In this document: piece after piece, positions 18,769-27,850 of the stretch | Layout of the letters: the number at the start of each line of letters is the position of its first letter | Numbering within the stretch: the stretch's first letter is position 1 | Assembly: GCF_014836665.1 (NCBI RefSeq) | Contig: NZ_JACSQJ010000009.1 | Coordinates: 62,001-126,000, forward strand | Direction: 5' to 3' | From: Luteimonas colneyensis | Lineage (GTDB): Bacteria; Pseudomonadota; Gammaproteobacteria; Xanthomonadales; Xanthomonadaceae | DNA length: 64,000 nt | Notes under the pieces: model-generated | The model's input: only the letters and a program-made list of their open reading frames with translations | The model's database searches: none | What the model was told of the DNA's origin: nothing | Position numbers and translations under genes: made by a program

Positions 18769-19275
18769 ATGACCGCCACCACCAGCCCGCCCGTCGTCGG
18801 CATCGTGATGGGCTCGCGCTCCGACTGGGACACCATGCAGCACGCGGCGCAGAAGCTCGATGAGCTCGGCGTCGCGCACGAGGTCCGCGTCGTGTCGGCG
18901 CACCGCACGCCGGACGTCCTGTTCGAGTACGCCGCCACCGCGCGCGGCCGCGGCCTGAAGGCGATCATCGCCGGCGCCGGCGGCGCCGCGCACCTGCCGG
19001 GCATGCTCGCCTCGAAGACCGCGCTGCCGGTGCTGGGCGTGCCGGTGCAGTCGAAGGCGCTCAACGGCCTGGACTCGCTGCTGTCGATCGTGCAGATGCC
19101 GGCCGGCGTACCGGTGGCGACCTTCGCGATCGGCAACGCCGGTGCGGCCAACGCGGCGCTGTTCGCCGCCGCGCAGCTCGCGGCCGCGGGCGACGCGAAA
19201 GTCGCCGCCGCGCTTGATGCCTTCCGCAGGCGCCAGACCGAGGACGTCGCCGTCAACGACGACCCGCGCCTGTGA
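18769..19275 (+). CDS. purE: N5-carboxyaminoimidazole ribonucleotide mutase PurE
   Basis: A 168-residue class I PurE of purine synthesis, which converts N5-CAIR to CAIR. The conserved opening [25 protein letters not shown], the SAHRTPD block and [16 protein letters not shown] with its active-site His are present. The ATG at 18769 follows an AGGGGAC site by eight bases. A TAGAAT -10-like box is at 18739-18744. purK follows with a GTGA overlap, so the two make a coupled purEK unit. No defects are visible. Confidence 0.96.
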   Translation: MTATTSPPVVGIVMGSRSDWDTMQHAAQKLDELGVAHEVRVVSAHRTPDVLFEYAATARGRGLKAIIAGAGGAAHLPGMLASKTALPVLGVPVQSKALNGLDSLLSIVQMPAGVPVATFAIGNAGAANAALFAAAQLAAAGDAKVAAALDAFRRRQTEDVAVNDDPRL

Positions 19276-20411
19276 CCACCGTCGGCATCCTCGGCGGCGG
19301 CCAGCTGGCGCGCATGATGGCCCTCGCGGGCGCGCCGCTGGGCCTGCGCTTCTCGGTGATGGACACCAGCGCCGAGGCCTGCGCCGGCCAGTTCGCGCCG
19401 CTGGTGGTGGGCGACTATCGCGATCACGCGGCCCTGGCGGAGTTCGCCTCCGCCATCGACATCGCCACCTTCGACTTCGAGAACGTGCCGGCCGGGTCCG
19501 CGCAGTGGCTGAGCGAGCGGGTGCCGATGTTTCCCGATCCGCGCGCGCTGGGCACCAGCCAGGACCGGCTGGCGGAGAAGACGCTGTTCGGCGAGCTCGG
19601 CATCCCGGTGCCTGGCTACGTGGCGGTGGACACGCCGGAGGACCTGGAGGCGGCGATCGCGAAGCTGGGCGTGCCCTGCATCCTCAAGACCCGCCGCCTC
19701 GGCTACGACGGCAAGGGCCAGTTCCGGATCCGCGCGGCCGGCGACGCCGGTGCGGCCTGGGAGGCGCTGGGCGGACAGGCCGCCAGCGGAGGGCTGATCC
19801 TCGAGGCCTTCGTGCCCTTCGAGCGCGAGCTGAGCGTGGTGGCCGTGCGCGGCCGCGATGGCGAATTCCGCACCTGGCCGCTGACCGAGAACTGGCACGT
19901 CGACGGCGTGCTTTCGGCCAGCCTCGCGCCGGCACGCGTGGATCCCGCGCTCGAGGCGCAGGCGGTGGGATACGCCCGCGCCCTGGCAGAGGCCCTGGAC
20001 TACGTCGGCGTGTTCGCGCTGGAGCTGTTCTGCCGCGACGGCGGGCTGCTGGCCAACGAGCTGGCGCCTCGCGTGCACAACTCCGGCCACTGGACGATCG
20101 AAGGGGCCGAGACGTCCCAGTTCGCCAACCACCTGCGTGCCGTGCTGGGGTTGCCGCTGGGCGACACGCGCCCGCTCGGGCGCAGCTGCATGCTCAACTG
20201 GATCGGACGGATGCCGGACGCGGCCGCCGTGCTCGCCGAGCCCGGCGGCCACTGGCACGACTACGGCAAGACCTCGCGGGAAGGCCGCAAGGTGGGCCAT
20301 GCGACCCTGCGCGCGGACAGCGACGAGGCCCTGGCCGATGCCCTGGGCCGCGTGGGTGCCGCGCTGGGCCGCGAGGCGCAGGTCGCGCCGGTCATCGCCC
20401 GGCTGGGCTGA
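19272..20411 (+). CDS. purK: N5-carboxyaminoimidazole ribonucleotide synthase PurK
   Basis: A 379-residue ATP-grasp enzyme that makes N5-CAIR from AIR, bicarbonate and ATP, the substrate for PurE. The N-terminal Rossmann-like part begins [23 protein letters not shown]; the ATP-grasp core has [15 protein letters not shown] and the metal-binding [24 protein letters not shown]. The GTG start at 19272 overlaps the purE stop (GTGA). It is convergent with the SOD-like gene. Full length with normal motifs. Confidence 0.96.
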   Translation: MTTVGILGGGQLARMMALAGAPLGLRFSVMDTSAEACAGQFAPLVVGDYRDHAALAEFASAIDIATFDFENVPAGSAQWLSERVPMFPDPRALGTSQDRLAEKTLFGELGIPVPGYVAVDTPEDLEAAIAKLGVPCILKTRRLGYDGKGQFRIRAAGDAGAAWEALGGQAASGGLILEAFVPFERELSVVAVRGRDGEFRTWPLTENWHVDGVLSASLAPARVDPALEAQAVGYARALAEALDYVGVFALELFCRDGGLLANELAPRVHNSGHWTIEGAETSQFANHLRAVLGLPLGDTRPLGRSCMLNWIGRMPDAAAVLAEPGGHWHDYGKTSREGRKVGHATLRADSDEALADALGRVGAALGREAQVAPVIARLG

Positions 20412-20477
20412 TCCGGTGCAACCGCAGAGTCCGTCTCTCCGCAGGGCGTCGCGGGACGGTTCCGATACGTGGGCGGC

Positions 20478-21065
20478 TCAGCGGTGGTTCGACGCGACGA
20501 ATCCCCAGTCGACCACGTTCCAGACGGCTTCGACGTAGCGCCCGCGGGCTTCGCGGTAGTCGAGCAGGTAGGCGTGCTCCCAGAGGCTGAGGCCGAGCAG
20601 CGGGCGGTCGTCGCCGGTGATCGGCGAGGACGTATTGGCGGTCACCGCCAGCGACACCGACGCATCGGGCCGCTGCAGCAGCCAGATCCAGCCCGAACCC
20701 TGCAATCCCGTGGCCATGGCCGCGAAGCGCTTGCGGAAGCGCGCGATGTCACCGAAGCGGCGCACGATGGCCTCGGCCAGGGCGCCCTGCGGCTCGCCAC
20801 CGCCGCCCGCGGCCGCGGGTTTCAGGCAGCGCCACTGGAACTCCAGGTTCCAGGCCTGGGCCGCGTGCGCCTGCAGGGCACCCTGGGCGCCGCGCACCAG
20901 CTCTTCCAGCGTGGCCGAGCCCATGCCGGCCGCGGGCGCCAGCGCGTTGACCGCGTCGACGTGGGCGCGGTGGTGGCGGCCGTGGTGGAGGTCGAGGGTG
21001 TCGCCGGACACGTGCGGCTCGAGCGCGGTGCGGTCCCAGGGCAGGGCGGCAAGTTCAATGGCCAT
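20478..21065 (-). CDS. Fe/Mn superoxide dismutase homologue lacking two metal ligands
   Basis: A 195-residue protein with the full Fe/Mn-SOD fold pattern (opening MAIELAALPWDRTALEPHVS, closing WNVVDWGFVASNHR). By alignment to E. coli FeSOD, ligand His26 is kept (H27) and His160 is kept (H164 in LWEHAYLLDY), but His73 is Leu74 (AWNLEFQW instead of WNHTFYW) and Asp156 is Ser160. The gateway Tyr34 is His35, whereas second-shell Gln69 is kept (Q70). With two of four ligands gone it is unlikely to bind Fe/Mn in the usual way or dismutate superoxide. The frame is intact with good codon use, so it is probably a repurposed protein. It is divergent from grxD and starts almost at its transcription start. 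Confidence 0.85.
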   Translation of the reverse strand: MAIELAALPWDRTALEPHVSGDTLDLHHGRHHRAHVDAVNALAPAAGMGSATLEELVRGAQGALQAHAAQAWNLEFQWRCLKPAAAGGGGEPQGALAEAIVRRFGDIARFRKRFAAMATGLQGSGWIWLLQRPDASVSLAVTANTSSPITGDDRPLLGLSLWEHAYLLDYREARGRYVEAVWNVVDWGFVASNHR

Positions 21066-21071
21066 GGACGC

Positions 21072-21078
21072 TACAATA
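21072..21078. promoter_or_regulatory. Shared symmetric -10 element for grxD and the SOD-like gene
   Basis: The bases TACAATA read as TACAAT toward grxD on the + strand and as TATTGT toward the SOD-like gene on the minus strand. The latter ends seven bases before the SOD ATG, which would place the transcript start at or one base before the ATG. No strong -35 box is seen on either side. Confidence 0.4.
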
Positions 21079-21141
21079 GCGCGATCCCCCTCGCGCGCCG
21101 CGTGGCCCCCATGCCACGCCGCCAGACACGCCGGAGCCAGC

Positions 21142-21468
21142 ATGGCCATCATTGAACGCATCCAGGCCGAGATTTCCGGCCATCCCATCGTCCTTTTCAT
21201 GAAGGGGACGCCGCAGTTCCCGATGTGCGGCTTCTCCAGCCGCACCGTGGGCGCGCTGCGCGAGGCCGGCGCCGACATGGCGACCCTGCACAGCGTCAAC
21301 GTGCTGGAAGATCCCGAGGTCCGCGCCAACCTTCCGCGCGTCTCGAACTGGCCGACCTTCCCCCAGCTCTTCATCAACGGCGAGCTGATCGGCGGCTGCG
21401 ACATCACCATGGAGCTGTTCGAGTCGGGCGAGCTCGCGCGCATGGTCGCGGAGACGCAGCAGGCGTGA
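21142..21468 (+). CDS. grxD: Monothiol glutaredoxin (CGFS type)
   Basis: A 108-residue Grx4/GrxD-type protein that carries [2Fe-2S] clusters and helps deliver them with BolA-type partners. The active site is MCGFSSRT near residue 30 (CGFS), with the glutathione-binding blocks KGTPQFP and WPTFPQLFINGELIGGCDI. A GGAG sits about seven bases upstream of the ATG. The downstream SDR gene begins with a GTGA overlap, followed by a MarC-type gene with an ATGA overlap, so the three genes form one unit. Its divergent neighbour is the ligand-deficient SOD. Confidence 0.96.
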   Translation: MAIIERIQAEISGHPIVLFMKGTPQFPMCGFSSRTVGALREAGADMATLHSVNVLEDPEVRANLPRVSNWPTFPQLFINGELIGGCDITMELFESGELARMVAETQQA

Positions 21469-22214
21469 GCGCGACCGCGGCCGCCGCAGGCGCGCCGGCC
21501 GTACTGGCCGGGCGCGTGGTCCTGGTGACCGGGGCCCACGGAGGCCTGGGCGCCGCCGCCGCGCACGCCTGCGCGCGGGCGGGTGCCACCGTGGTGCTGC
21601 TGGGCCGCAAGGTCCCGAAGCTCAACCGGGTCTACGACGCGATCGCGCGCGACCCGGCCGGGTTGCCGGAGCCGGTCAACTACCCCTTCGACCTGTCCGG
21701 GGCGGACTACGGCGACCACGTCGAGCTGGCCGACCGCATCGGCGCCCAGCTGGGGCGCCTGGACGGCCTGCTGCACTGCGCCGCCGAGTTCCCCGGGCTG
21801 ACGCCGCTCGAGCACACCGATCCCGGCCAGTTCGCGCGCGCGCTGCACGTCGACCTCACCGCGCGCTGGTGGCTGACCCGGGCCTGCCTGCCGCTGCTGC
21901 GTCAGGCGCCGGATGCCCCGGTCGTGTTCGTCCTCGACGACGAGGGCGCGCCCGCCTACCGCGGCGCCTACGGCATCGCCCAGCACGGCCAGCGCGCCCT
22001 GCTCGACACCCTGCACGCCGAGCACGGCACCGGGCCCGTCCGCTTCCACGGTCTCCGTCCGGGGCCGATGCGCACGCCGCTGCGCGCGCGCTCGCACGTC
22101 TCGGACGATGACCGCCGCGCCCGCGATCCGGCGGCGGCGGCCGGGGCCTGCGTCACGCTCCTGTCATCCGCCGGCGCCGCGCATCGCGGCCAGGCCTGGG
22201 CGCCCTCGCCATGA
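21465..22214 (+). CDS. Short-chain dehydrogenase/reductase homologue with altered catalytic site
   Basis: A 249-residue SDR-fold protein resembling E. coli YciK. The nucleotide-binding motif TGAHGGLG (residues 22-29) is intact, and HCAAEF stands where NAG-type motifs occur. The catalytic YxxxK is Y169-GIA-Q173, so the lysine is replaced by glutamine, and the usual upstream serine position holds aspartates (VLDDEG). It may therefore bind NAD(P) without normal SDR chemistry. The GTG start overlaps the grxD stop and its stop overlaps the MarC start. The substrate is unknown. Confidence 0.85.
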   Translation: MSATAAAAGAPAVLAGRVVLVTGAHGGLGAAAAHACARAGATVVLLGRKVPKLNRVYDAIARDPAGLPEPVNYPFDLSGADYGDHVELADRIGAQLGRLDGLLHCAAEFPGLTPLEHTDPGQFARALHVDLTARWWLTRACLPLLRQAPDAPVVFVLDDEGAPAYRGAYGIAQHGQRALLDTLHAEHGTGPVRFHGLRPGPMRTPLRARSHVSDDDRRARDPAAAAGACVTLLSSAGAAHRGQAWAPSP

Positions 22215-22810
22215 CCGTCGTCTCCGCCGCCCTGCTGCTGTTCCTGATCCTGGACCCGCTGGGCAACATCCCGGTGTTCCTCAGCATCCTGCGCCACCTG
22301 CCGCCGAAGCGGCAGCGGGTCGTGCTGGCGCGCGAGCTGCTGATCGCGCTCGGCGTGCTGATGGTCTTCCTGTGGGTGGGCAAGTACGCCCTCGAGGTCA
22401 TGCACCTGCGCCAGGAGTCGGTGTCGATCGCCGGCGGTATCGTGCTGTTCCTGATCGGCATCCGCATGATCTTCCCGCCCCCCGAGGGCCTGATGGGCGA
22501 GCTGCCAGGGGGCGAGCCCTTCATCGTGCCGCTGGCCGTCCCGCTGGTCGCCGGCCCGTCCGGCATGGCCGCGGTGATGCTGATGGGCAGCCGGGAGCCC
22601 GAGCGGCTCTGGGAATGGAGCCTGGCCCTGGGCGTGGCCTGGGGCGCCACCGCGGCCATCCTGTTCTGCGCCCCCTACCTCTACCGCCTCCTCGGGGCCC
22701 GCGCCCTGACCGCCGTCGAGCGCCTGATGGGCATGCTGCTGGTCGCCATTTCCGTGCAGATGCTGATGGACGGGGTGGCCGGCTACCTGGGCTCCCTGAC
22801 CCCGGCGTGA
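22211..22810 (+). CDS. MarC family (UPF0056) integral membrane protein
   Basis: A 199-residue protein with six predicted membrane helices. Family blocks are LFLILDPLGNIPVFLSIL at the N-terminus and PLAVPLVAGPSGMAAVML in the middle. Despite the name, the family is no longer thought to confer multiple antibiotic resistance, and its function is not established. The ATG overlaps the stop of the SDR gene (ATGA), making it the last gene of grxD-SDR-marC. Downstream lies about 155 bases before the TonB receptor. Confidence 0.9.
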   Translation: MTVVSAALLLFLILDPLGNIPVFLSILRHLPPKRQRVVLARELLIALGVLMVFLWVGKYALEVMHLRQESVSIAGGIVLFLIGIRMIFPPPEGLMGELPGGEPFIVPLAVPLVAGPSGMAAVMLMGSREPERLWEWSLALGVAWGATAAILFCAPYLYRLLGARALTAVERLMGMLLVAISVQMLMDGVAGYLGSLTPA

Positions 22811-22846
22811 AACCGTCATGCGGCTGTCATATGCGGCGGCTAATGT

Positions 22847-22863
22847 GTTAATCTGTTGTTAAC
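22847..22863. promoter_or_regulatory. Inverted repeat in the leader region of the TonB receptor gene
   Basis: GTTAA and TTAAC are separated by seven bases in a locally AT-rich stretch about 105 bases upstream of the receptor gene. It may be an operator or part of the promoter; no clear promoter hexamers can be assigned. Confidence 0.25.
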
Positions 22864-22966
22864 CGCTGCCGCCAGGCGGTCGCGGCGTGAGTGGGAACCA
22901 CCAAACGACATCGTCCGTCCGTGCCTGTCGGCGCGGTTTCCGTTTTTCCTTGCCAAGAGTCCAGCC

Positions 22967-25900
22967 ATGACCCGTCGCAACGCATTCCGTGTGTCGAAAC
23001 TTTCGCTCGGCCTGATCGCCGCGCTTGCCGCCGCACCCGTCTTCGCCCAGAGCGCCACGTCCGCAGGCGTGGGCGGTGTCGTCATCGGAAGCGACGGGCA
23101 GCCGGTCACCAATGCAGAAGTCACCATCGTCCACGTCGAGTCGGGTACCACCAGCCGCGTGACCACCGACGCCAGCGGCCGCTACAGCGCCCGCGGCCTG
23201 CGCGTGGGCGGTCCGTACGAGATCACCATCACCAAGGCCGGCGCCGGCACCAAGACCGAGGACAACGTGTTCCTCGGCCTGAACGCCGCCAACACCGTCA
23301 ACGCCCAGCTCACCGGCGACGTCACCACGCTCGCCACCGTGACCGCGGTCGGCGTGGCCGGCGGCTCCGAGATCTTCAGTGCCACCAAGATGGGCACCGG
23401 CACCAACCTCAACAACGACACCATCGAGGCCCTGCCTTCGGCGTCGCGCAACATCCAGGACTACATCCGCCTCGACCCGCGCATCTCGCAGGTCAGCAAG
23501 GCCGACGGCTCGATCTCGGCCGGTGGCCAGAACTCGCGCTTCAACGTGATCCGCATCGACGGCGTCAGCAACTCCGACCCGTTCGGCCTCGAGGCCAACA
23601 ACATGCCGACCGAGCGCCAGCCGGTCTCCATGGACGCGATCGAGGAAATCCAGATCGACCTGGCCAACTACGACACCACCATCTCCGGTGGCACCGGCGC
23701 GGTGGTCAACGCCGTGACCAAGTCGGGTACCAACGAATTCCACGGCAGCGCCTACTACACCGTCCGCGACGGTGACTGGGTGCGCGACGAGCTGCGCGGC
23801 GTCGACTTCGCCGGCTTCAACAAGGAAGAGACCTACGGCTTCACCCTGGGTGGCCCGATCATCAAGGACCGCCTGTTCTTCTTCGCCAACTACGAGCAGT
23901 TCAAGCGCGAGCGTCCGGGCACCAGCCTGTCCGGCACCCCGTACGGCGACGGTGACATCACCGATGCCGACGTGCAGCGCGTGATCGCGGCCGCCAACCG
24001 CTTCGGCTTCGATCCGGGCAGCCTGAACCCGCCCAGCATCTCCGAGACCGACATCGAGGAGTACGCGGTCAAGCTCGACTGGAACATCAACGACAACCAC
24101 CGTGCGGCCCTGCGCTACAGCAAGACCGAGGAAGTGGTGCCGAAGCTGGTCGGCTTCGGCAGCAGCAGCATCTCGCTGTCGAGCTACTGGTACGACCAGA
24201 ACAAGACCTTCGAGAGCACCGTCGCCGAGCTGTTCAGCGACTGGAGCGACAACTTCTCGACCGAGTTCAAGGTCTCGCAGCGCGACTACTCCTCGGTCGC
24301 CTCGACCTACGCCGACCTGCCGACGATCTTCATCAACAACGTCGGCGCCGGCCAGGACAGCATCAACCTCGGCACCGAGCGCAACCGCCACGTCAACGTC
24401 GTCGACACCAAGCAGACCACGTTCTTCGGCGCCGGCACCTGGTACGTGGGCGACCACACCCTGAAGTTCGGCTTCGACTACGAGGACAACGACATCCTCA
24501 ACTTCTACGGCCGTGACCTCAACGGCGTGTGGACGTTCGACAGCCTGGAAGACTTCGAGGCAGGCAACGCGCTGCGCTACGACCTACGCGCCCCGCGTCC
24601 GGGTGGCAGCCGTTCGGACATCCCGGCCGCGTACCAGTTCGAGAACCTGGGCCTGTTCGTGCAGGACACCTGGGCGGTGAACTACAACCTGAGCCTGATG
24701 TTCGGCGTCCGCGTCGACATGCCCGAGTTCGGCGACTCGCCGATCTACAACCCGCGCATCGAGGAAATCTACGGCCTCGACAACAGCGTGACCCTCGACA
24801 AGAAGCTGTGGCAGCCGCGCTTCGGCTTCAACTACACCTTCGACAGCGAGCGCCCGACCCAGCTGCGCGGCGGCGTCGGCCTGTTCCAGGGTGGCAACCC
24901 GAACGTCTGGCTGGCCGGCCCGTTCCAGAACACCGGCCTGAACTTCGACAGCTACAGCCTCAACCGTTCCCGCGGTGATGAAATCCCGGAGTTCAACGTC
25001 ACGGTGCCGCCGGCGGTTCCGACCGGTGATGCGGCCCCGGCCCGGATCATTGCCGACATCATGGAGCCGGGTCTGGCCCTGCCTTCGATCTGGAAGGCCA
25101 ACCTGGCGTTCGACCATGAGCTGCCGTGGTACGGCATCGTGGCTTCGGCCGAGCTGCTGGTGACCAAGAACAAGAACGCGCTGTGGTTCGACCGTATCGA
25201 CGTCGGTTCCCCGACCTTCCAGGGTCAGGATGGACGCATGCTGTACTGGAACGAGGCTGGCCTGGATCCCGCCAACTCCGGCCGCTTCGGCATGACCAAC
25301 GGCAGCGGCGGCGCAGCGAACCGTGCCAACAAGCATCCCGATGTCGATCAGGCCATCGTGATCCGCAACACCGACAAGGGCTCGGCCCGCCAGCTGACTC
25401 TGGCGCTGTCCAAGCCGATGGTCGACCAGTGGGCCTGGACCGTGGGCTACACCTACACCGACGCCACGGAGTTCAGCCCGGCGACGAGCTCGCAGAACTC
25501 GTCGAACTGGAACAACACGCTCGTCTTCAATACCAATGAGCCGATCGGGCACAACTCGCGTTATGCCATCAAGGACCGCTTCACCGCGGCCCTGACCTGG
25601 CAGAAGGCGTTCTTCGGCGACAACATGACCACCGCCGGCCTGTTCTACGAAGGTCGCTCGGGTCGTCCGTTCAGCTACATCTACTACAACGACATCAACG
25701 GTGACAGCGCCACCACGAACGACCTGTTCTACGTTCCGAATGGTCCGGGTGACGTGCTGTGGACCGGTGGCGCCGCGATGGAGCAGGCCTTCTTCGAGTG
25801 GATGGAAACCAATGCTCCCGAGCTGAATGCCTTCCGCGGCCAGGTGGCCCCGGCCAACGCCTTCCGCGCCGGCTGGACCAACAGCTTCGACGTCCGCGTG

Positions 25901-26188
25901 AGCCAGGAAATCCCGATGTTCTTCGACGGCCACAAGGCGGAAATCGCCTTGGACATCATGAACGTGGGCAACCTGATCAATAAGGACTGGGGCCTGATCG
26001 ACGACTACGGGTTCTACTCCACCCGCCGCGTGGCCAACTACGCGGGTATCGACCCGGAGACCGGCAAGTACGTCTACAACTTCACCGGTTCGACCGACAA
26101 CTCCGGTATCCAGGAGAACAACGGTGACGGCATCAACACCGCCGTCTCGCGCTGGTCGGTCATGCTGAGCCTGAAGTACAAGTTCTGA
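22967..26188 (+). CDS. Oar-type TonB-dependent outer membrane receptor
   Basis: A 1073-residue outer membrane protein. After a signal peptide ending AAAPVFAQS it has an N-terminal carboxypeptidase-regulatory-like beta-sandwich (about residues 30-115: GVVIGSDGQPVTNAEVTIVHVESG), a plug domain (about 120-260, with SGGTGAVVNAVTKSGTNEFHGSAYYT), and a long 22-strand type barrel ending in the C-terminal aromatic VMLSLKYKF. This arrangement is that of the Oar family of Myxococcus and xanthomonads. These receptors may take up peptides or large ligands or act in adhesion and signalling. The ATG at 22967 is chosen because it gives a proper signal peptide. A strong hairpin follows the gene. Confidence 0.92.
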   Translation: MTRRNAFRVSKLSLGLIAALAAAPVFAQSATSAGVGGVVIGSDGQPVTNAEVTIVHVESGTTSRVTTDASGRYSARGLRVGGPYEITITKAGAGTKTEDNVFLGLNAANTVNAQLTGDVTTLATVTAVGVAGGSEIFSATKMGTGTNLNNDTIEALPSASRNIQDYIRLDPRISQVSKADGSISAGGQNSRFNVIRIDGVSNSDPFGLEANNMPTERQPVSMDAIEEIQIDLANYDTTISGGTGAVVNAVTKSGTNEFHGSAYYTVRDGDWVRDELRGVDFAGFNKEETYGFTLGGPIIKDRLFFFANYEQFKRERPGTSLSGTPYGDGDITDADVQRVIAAANRFGFDPGSLNPPSISETDIEEYAVKLDWNINDNHRAALRYSKTEEVVPKLVGFGSSSISLSSYWYDQNKTFESTVAELFSDWSDNFSTEFKVSQRDYSSVASTYADLPTIFINNVGAGQDSINLGTERNRHVNVVDTKQTTFFGAGTWYVGDHTLKFGFDYEDNDILNFYGRDLNGVWTFDSLEDFEAGNALRYDLRAPRPGGSRSDIPAAYQFENLGLFVQDTWAVNYNLSLMFGVRVDMPEFGDSPIYNPRIEEIYGLDNSVTLDKKLWQPRFGFNYTFDSERPTQLRGGVGLFQGGNPNVWLAGPFQNTGLNFDSYSLNRSRGDEIPEFNVTVPPAVPTGDAAPARIIADIMEPGLALPSIWKANLAFDHELPWYGIVASAELLVTKNKNALWFDRIDVGSPTFQGQDGRMLYWNEAGLDPANSGRFGMTNGSGGAANRANKHPDVDQAIVIRNTDKGSARQLTLALSKPMVDQWAWTVGYTYTDATEFSPATSSQNSSNWNNTLVFNTNEPIGHNSRYAIKDRFTAALTWQKAFFGDNMTTAGLFYEGRSGRPFSYIYYNDINGDSATTNDLFYVPNGPGDVLWTGGAAMEQAFFEWMETNAPELNAFRGQVAPANAFRAGWTNSFDVRVSQEIPMFFDGHKAEIALDIMNVGNLINKDWGLIDDYGFYSTRRVANYAGIDPETGKYVYNFTGSTDNSGIQENNGDGINTAVSRWSVMLSLKYKF

Positions 26189-26210
26189 TCCAGTACCACA
26201 CGCGTCAAAC

Positions 26211-26240
26211 GGAACGGCCGGGCTTGCCCCGGCCGTTTCC
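26211..26240 (+). terminator. Hairpin after the TonB receptor gene
   Basis: The arms GGAACGGCCGGG and CCCGGCCGTTTCC are nearly complementary around a short loop, 22 bases after the stop codon. There is no long T-run, only TTTCC inside the arm, so termination would rest on the strong stem. Confidence 0.6.
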
Positions 26241-26310
26241 GTTCCGGGGCCCCGTTGCGCTAGAGTCGCTGGCCCGAAAACACGACAAGAACAAGAAGAA
26301 GAGACCGCAG

Positions 26311-27699
26311 ATGACCATCGCCACCCGGCCCGAGGCCACCCTCCCGACCGTCGACGCCCGCATCTACCCGCGCGGCGGCCTCGACATCCTGTCCCGCGAG
26401 GAGGTGGCGCGCCTGAAGGACGCCTCCTCCGGCGGTCTGCACGACCTGCTGCGCCGCTGCGCGCTGGCGGTGCTGACCAGCGGCAGCGCCAACGACGACC
26501 CGCGCGCTGCCCAGGAGATGTACCCCGACTTCGACATCCAGGTGCTGCAGCAGGACCGCGGCCTGCGCATCGAGCTCAAGGCTGCGCCGGCGATGGCCTT
26601 CGTCGACGGCGAGATCATCCGCGGCGTGGCCGAGCTGCTGTTCGCCACCGTGCGCGACCTGGCCTACATGGCCATTGAGCTCGGCCCCGAATACGCCGCC
26701 GACCTGGAATCCTCGGCCGGCATCACCAACGCCGTGTTCGGCCTGCTGCGCAACGCGCGCCTGCTGCACCCGTCCGATCCCAACCTCGTGGTGTGCTGGG
26801 GCGGCCATTCCATCAGCCGCGTCGAATACGAGTACACCAAGCTGGTGGGCTACGAGCTCGGCCTGCGCGGCCTCGACATCTGCACCGGCTGCGGCCCGGG
26901 TGCCATGAAGGGCCCGATGAAGGGCGCCAACATCGCGCACGCCAAGCAGCGCCAGCGCCGCCCGCGCTACATCGGCATCACCGAGCCCGGCATCATCGCC
27001 GCCGAAAGCCCGAACCCGATCGTCAACCAGCTGGTGATCATGCCGGACATCGAGAAGCGCCTCGAGGCCTTCGTCCGCATCGGCCACGGCATCATCGTGT
27101 TCCCGGGCGGCGTCGGCACCGCCGAGGAGATCCTGTACCTCCTCGGCCTGCTGCTGCGCGAGGAAAACGCAGCGCTGCCGTTCCCGCTGATCCTGACCGG
27201 TCCCGTCTCCTCGGCGCCGTACTTCGAGCAGATCGACCGCTTCATCCGCCTGACCCTGGGCGACGCCGCCGCCTCGCGCTACGAGATCATCGTCGGCGAC
27301 CCGCAGGCCGTTGCGCGCGCCATGGCCGCGGGCGTCAAGCGCGTGCGCGAGGCGAGGATCCAGAACAAGGACTCGTTCTACTTCAACTGGGGCCTGGACA
27401 TCCCGCTGCCGTTCCAGCAGCCGTTCGTGCCGACGCACGAGGCGATGGCGGGGCTGGACCTGCACCACGGGCGGAAGCCGCATGAGCTGGCCGCGGACCT
27501 GCGGCGGGCGTTCTCGGGGATCGTGGCGGGGAACGTGAAGGAGGACGGGATGCGCCGGATCGAGGCGTTCGGGCCGTTCCGGATCCGGGGCGACCAGGAC
27601 ATGATGGAGTCGCTGGATGCGCTGCTGCGGGCGTTCGTGGAGCAGCGGAGGATGAAGATTTCGGGCGAGTACCGGCCCTGTTATGAGGTGGTGACCTGA
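26311..27699 (+). CDS. ppnN: Nucleotide 5'-monophosphate nucleosidase PpnN (YgdH, LOG family)
   Basis: A 462-residue LOG-family enzyme that splits purine and pyrimidine nucleoside monophosphates into base and ribose 5-phosphate; the E. coli enzyme is activated by (p)ppGpp. The LOG signature PGGVGTAEE is near residue 270, preceded by GCGPGAMKGPMKGA. The long N-terminal (YgdH-type) domain with RGGLDILSREEVARL and the C-terminal tail set it apart from short LOG proteins. A purine-rich GAAGAAGAG site precedes the ATG. It stands alone between the receptor gene and the pilin operon. Confidence 0.93.
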   Translation: MTIATRPEATLPTVDARIYPRGGLDILSREEVARLKDASSGGLHDLLRRCALAVLTSGSANDDPRAAQEMYPDFDIQVLQQDRGLRIELKAAPAMAFVDGEIIRGVAELLFATVRDLAYMAIELGPEYAADLESSAGITNAVFGLLRNARLLHPSDPNLVVCWGGHSISRVEYEYTKLVGYELGLRGLDICTGCGPGAMKGPMKGANIAHAKQRQRRPRYIGITEPGIIAAESPNPIVNQLVIMPDIEKRLEAFVRIGHGIIVFPGGVGTAEEILYLLGLLLREENAALPFPLILTGPVSSAPYFEQIDRFIRLTLGDAAASRYEIIVGDPQAVARAMAAGVKRVREARIQNKDSFYFNWGLDIPLPFQQPFVPTHEAMAGLDLHHGRKPHELAADLRRAFSGIVAGNVKEDGMRRIEAFGPFRIRGDQDMMESLDALLRAFVEQRRMKISGEYRPCYEVVT

Positions 27700-27850
27700 T
27701 CTGACCGACCCGGTCGGGGTTGGACGCGCCGAGCCTTGTTGCGTCCTGCGCGTTTTCAGAATGTGCCGTCGCCCCCTCCCCAGCGCGAACACAGTCACAT
27801 ACCGCGCGGCGGATGCTCGCCAATGGTGACGCTCAAGGTCATGATTCGAC

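Noticed and set aside
22859..24457. A 532-codon frame antisense to the TonB receptor
   Set aside because: Repetitive Val/Gly/Asp/Ala composition caused by codon bias of the real gene on the other strand.
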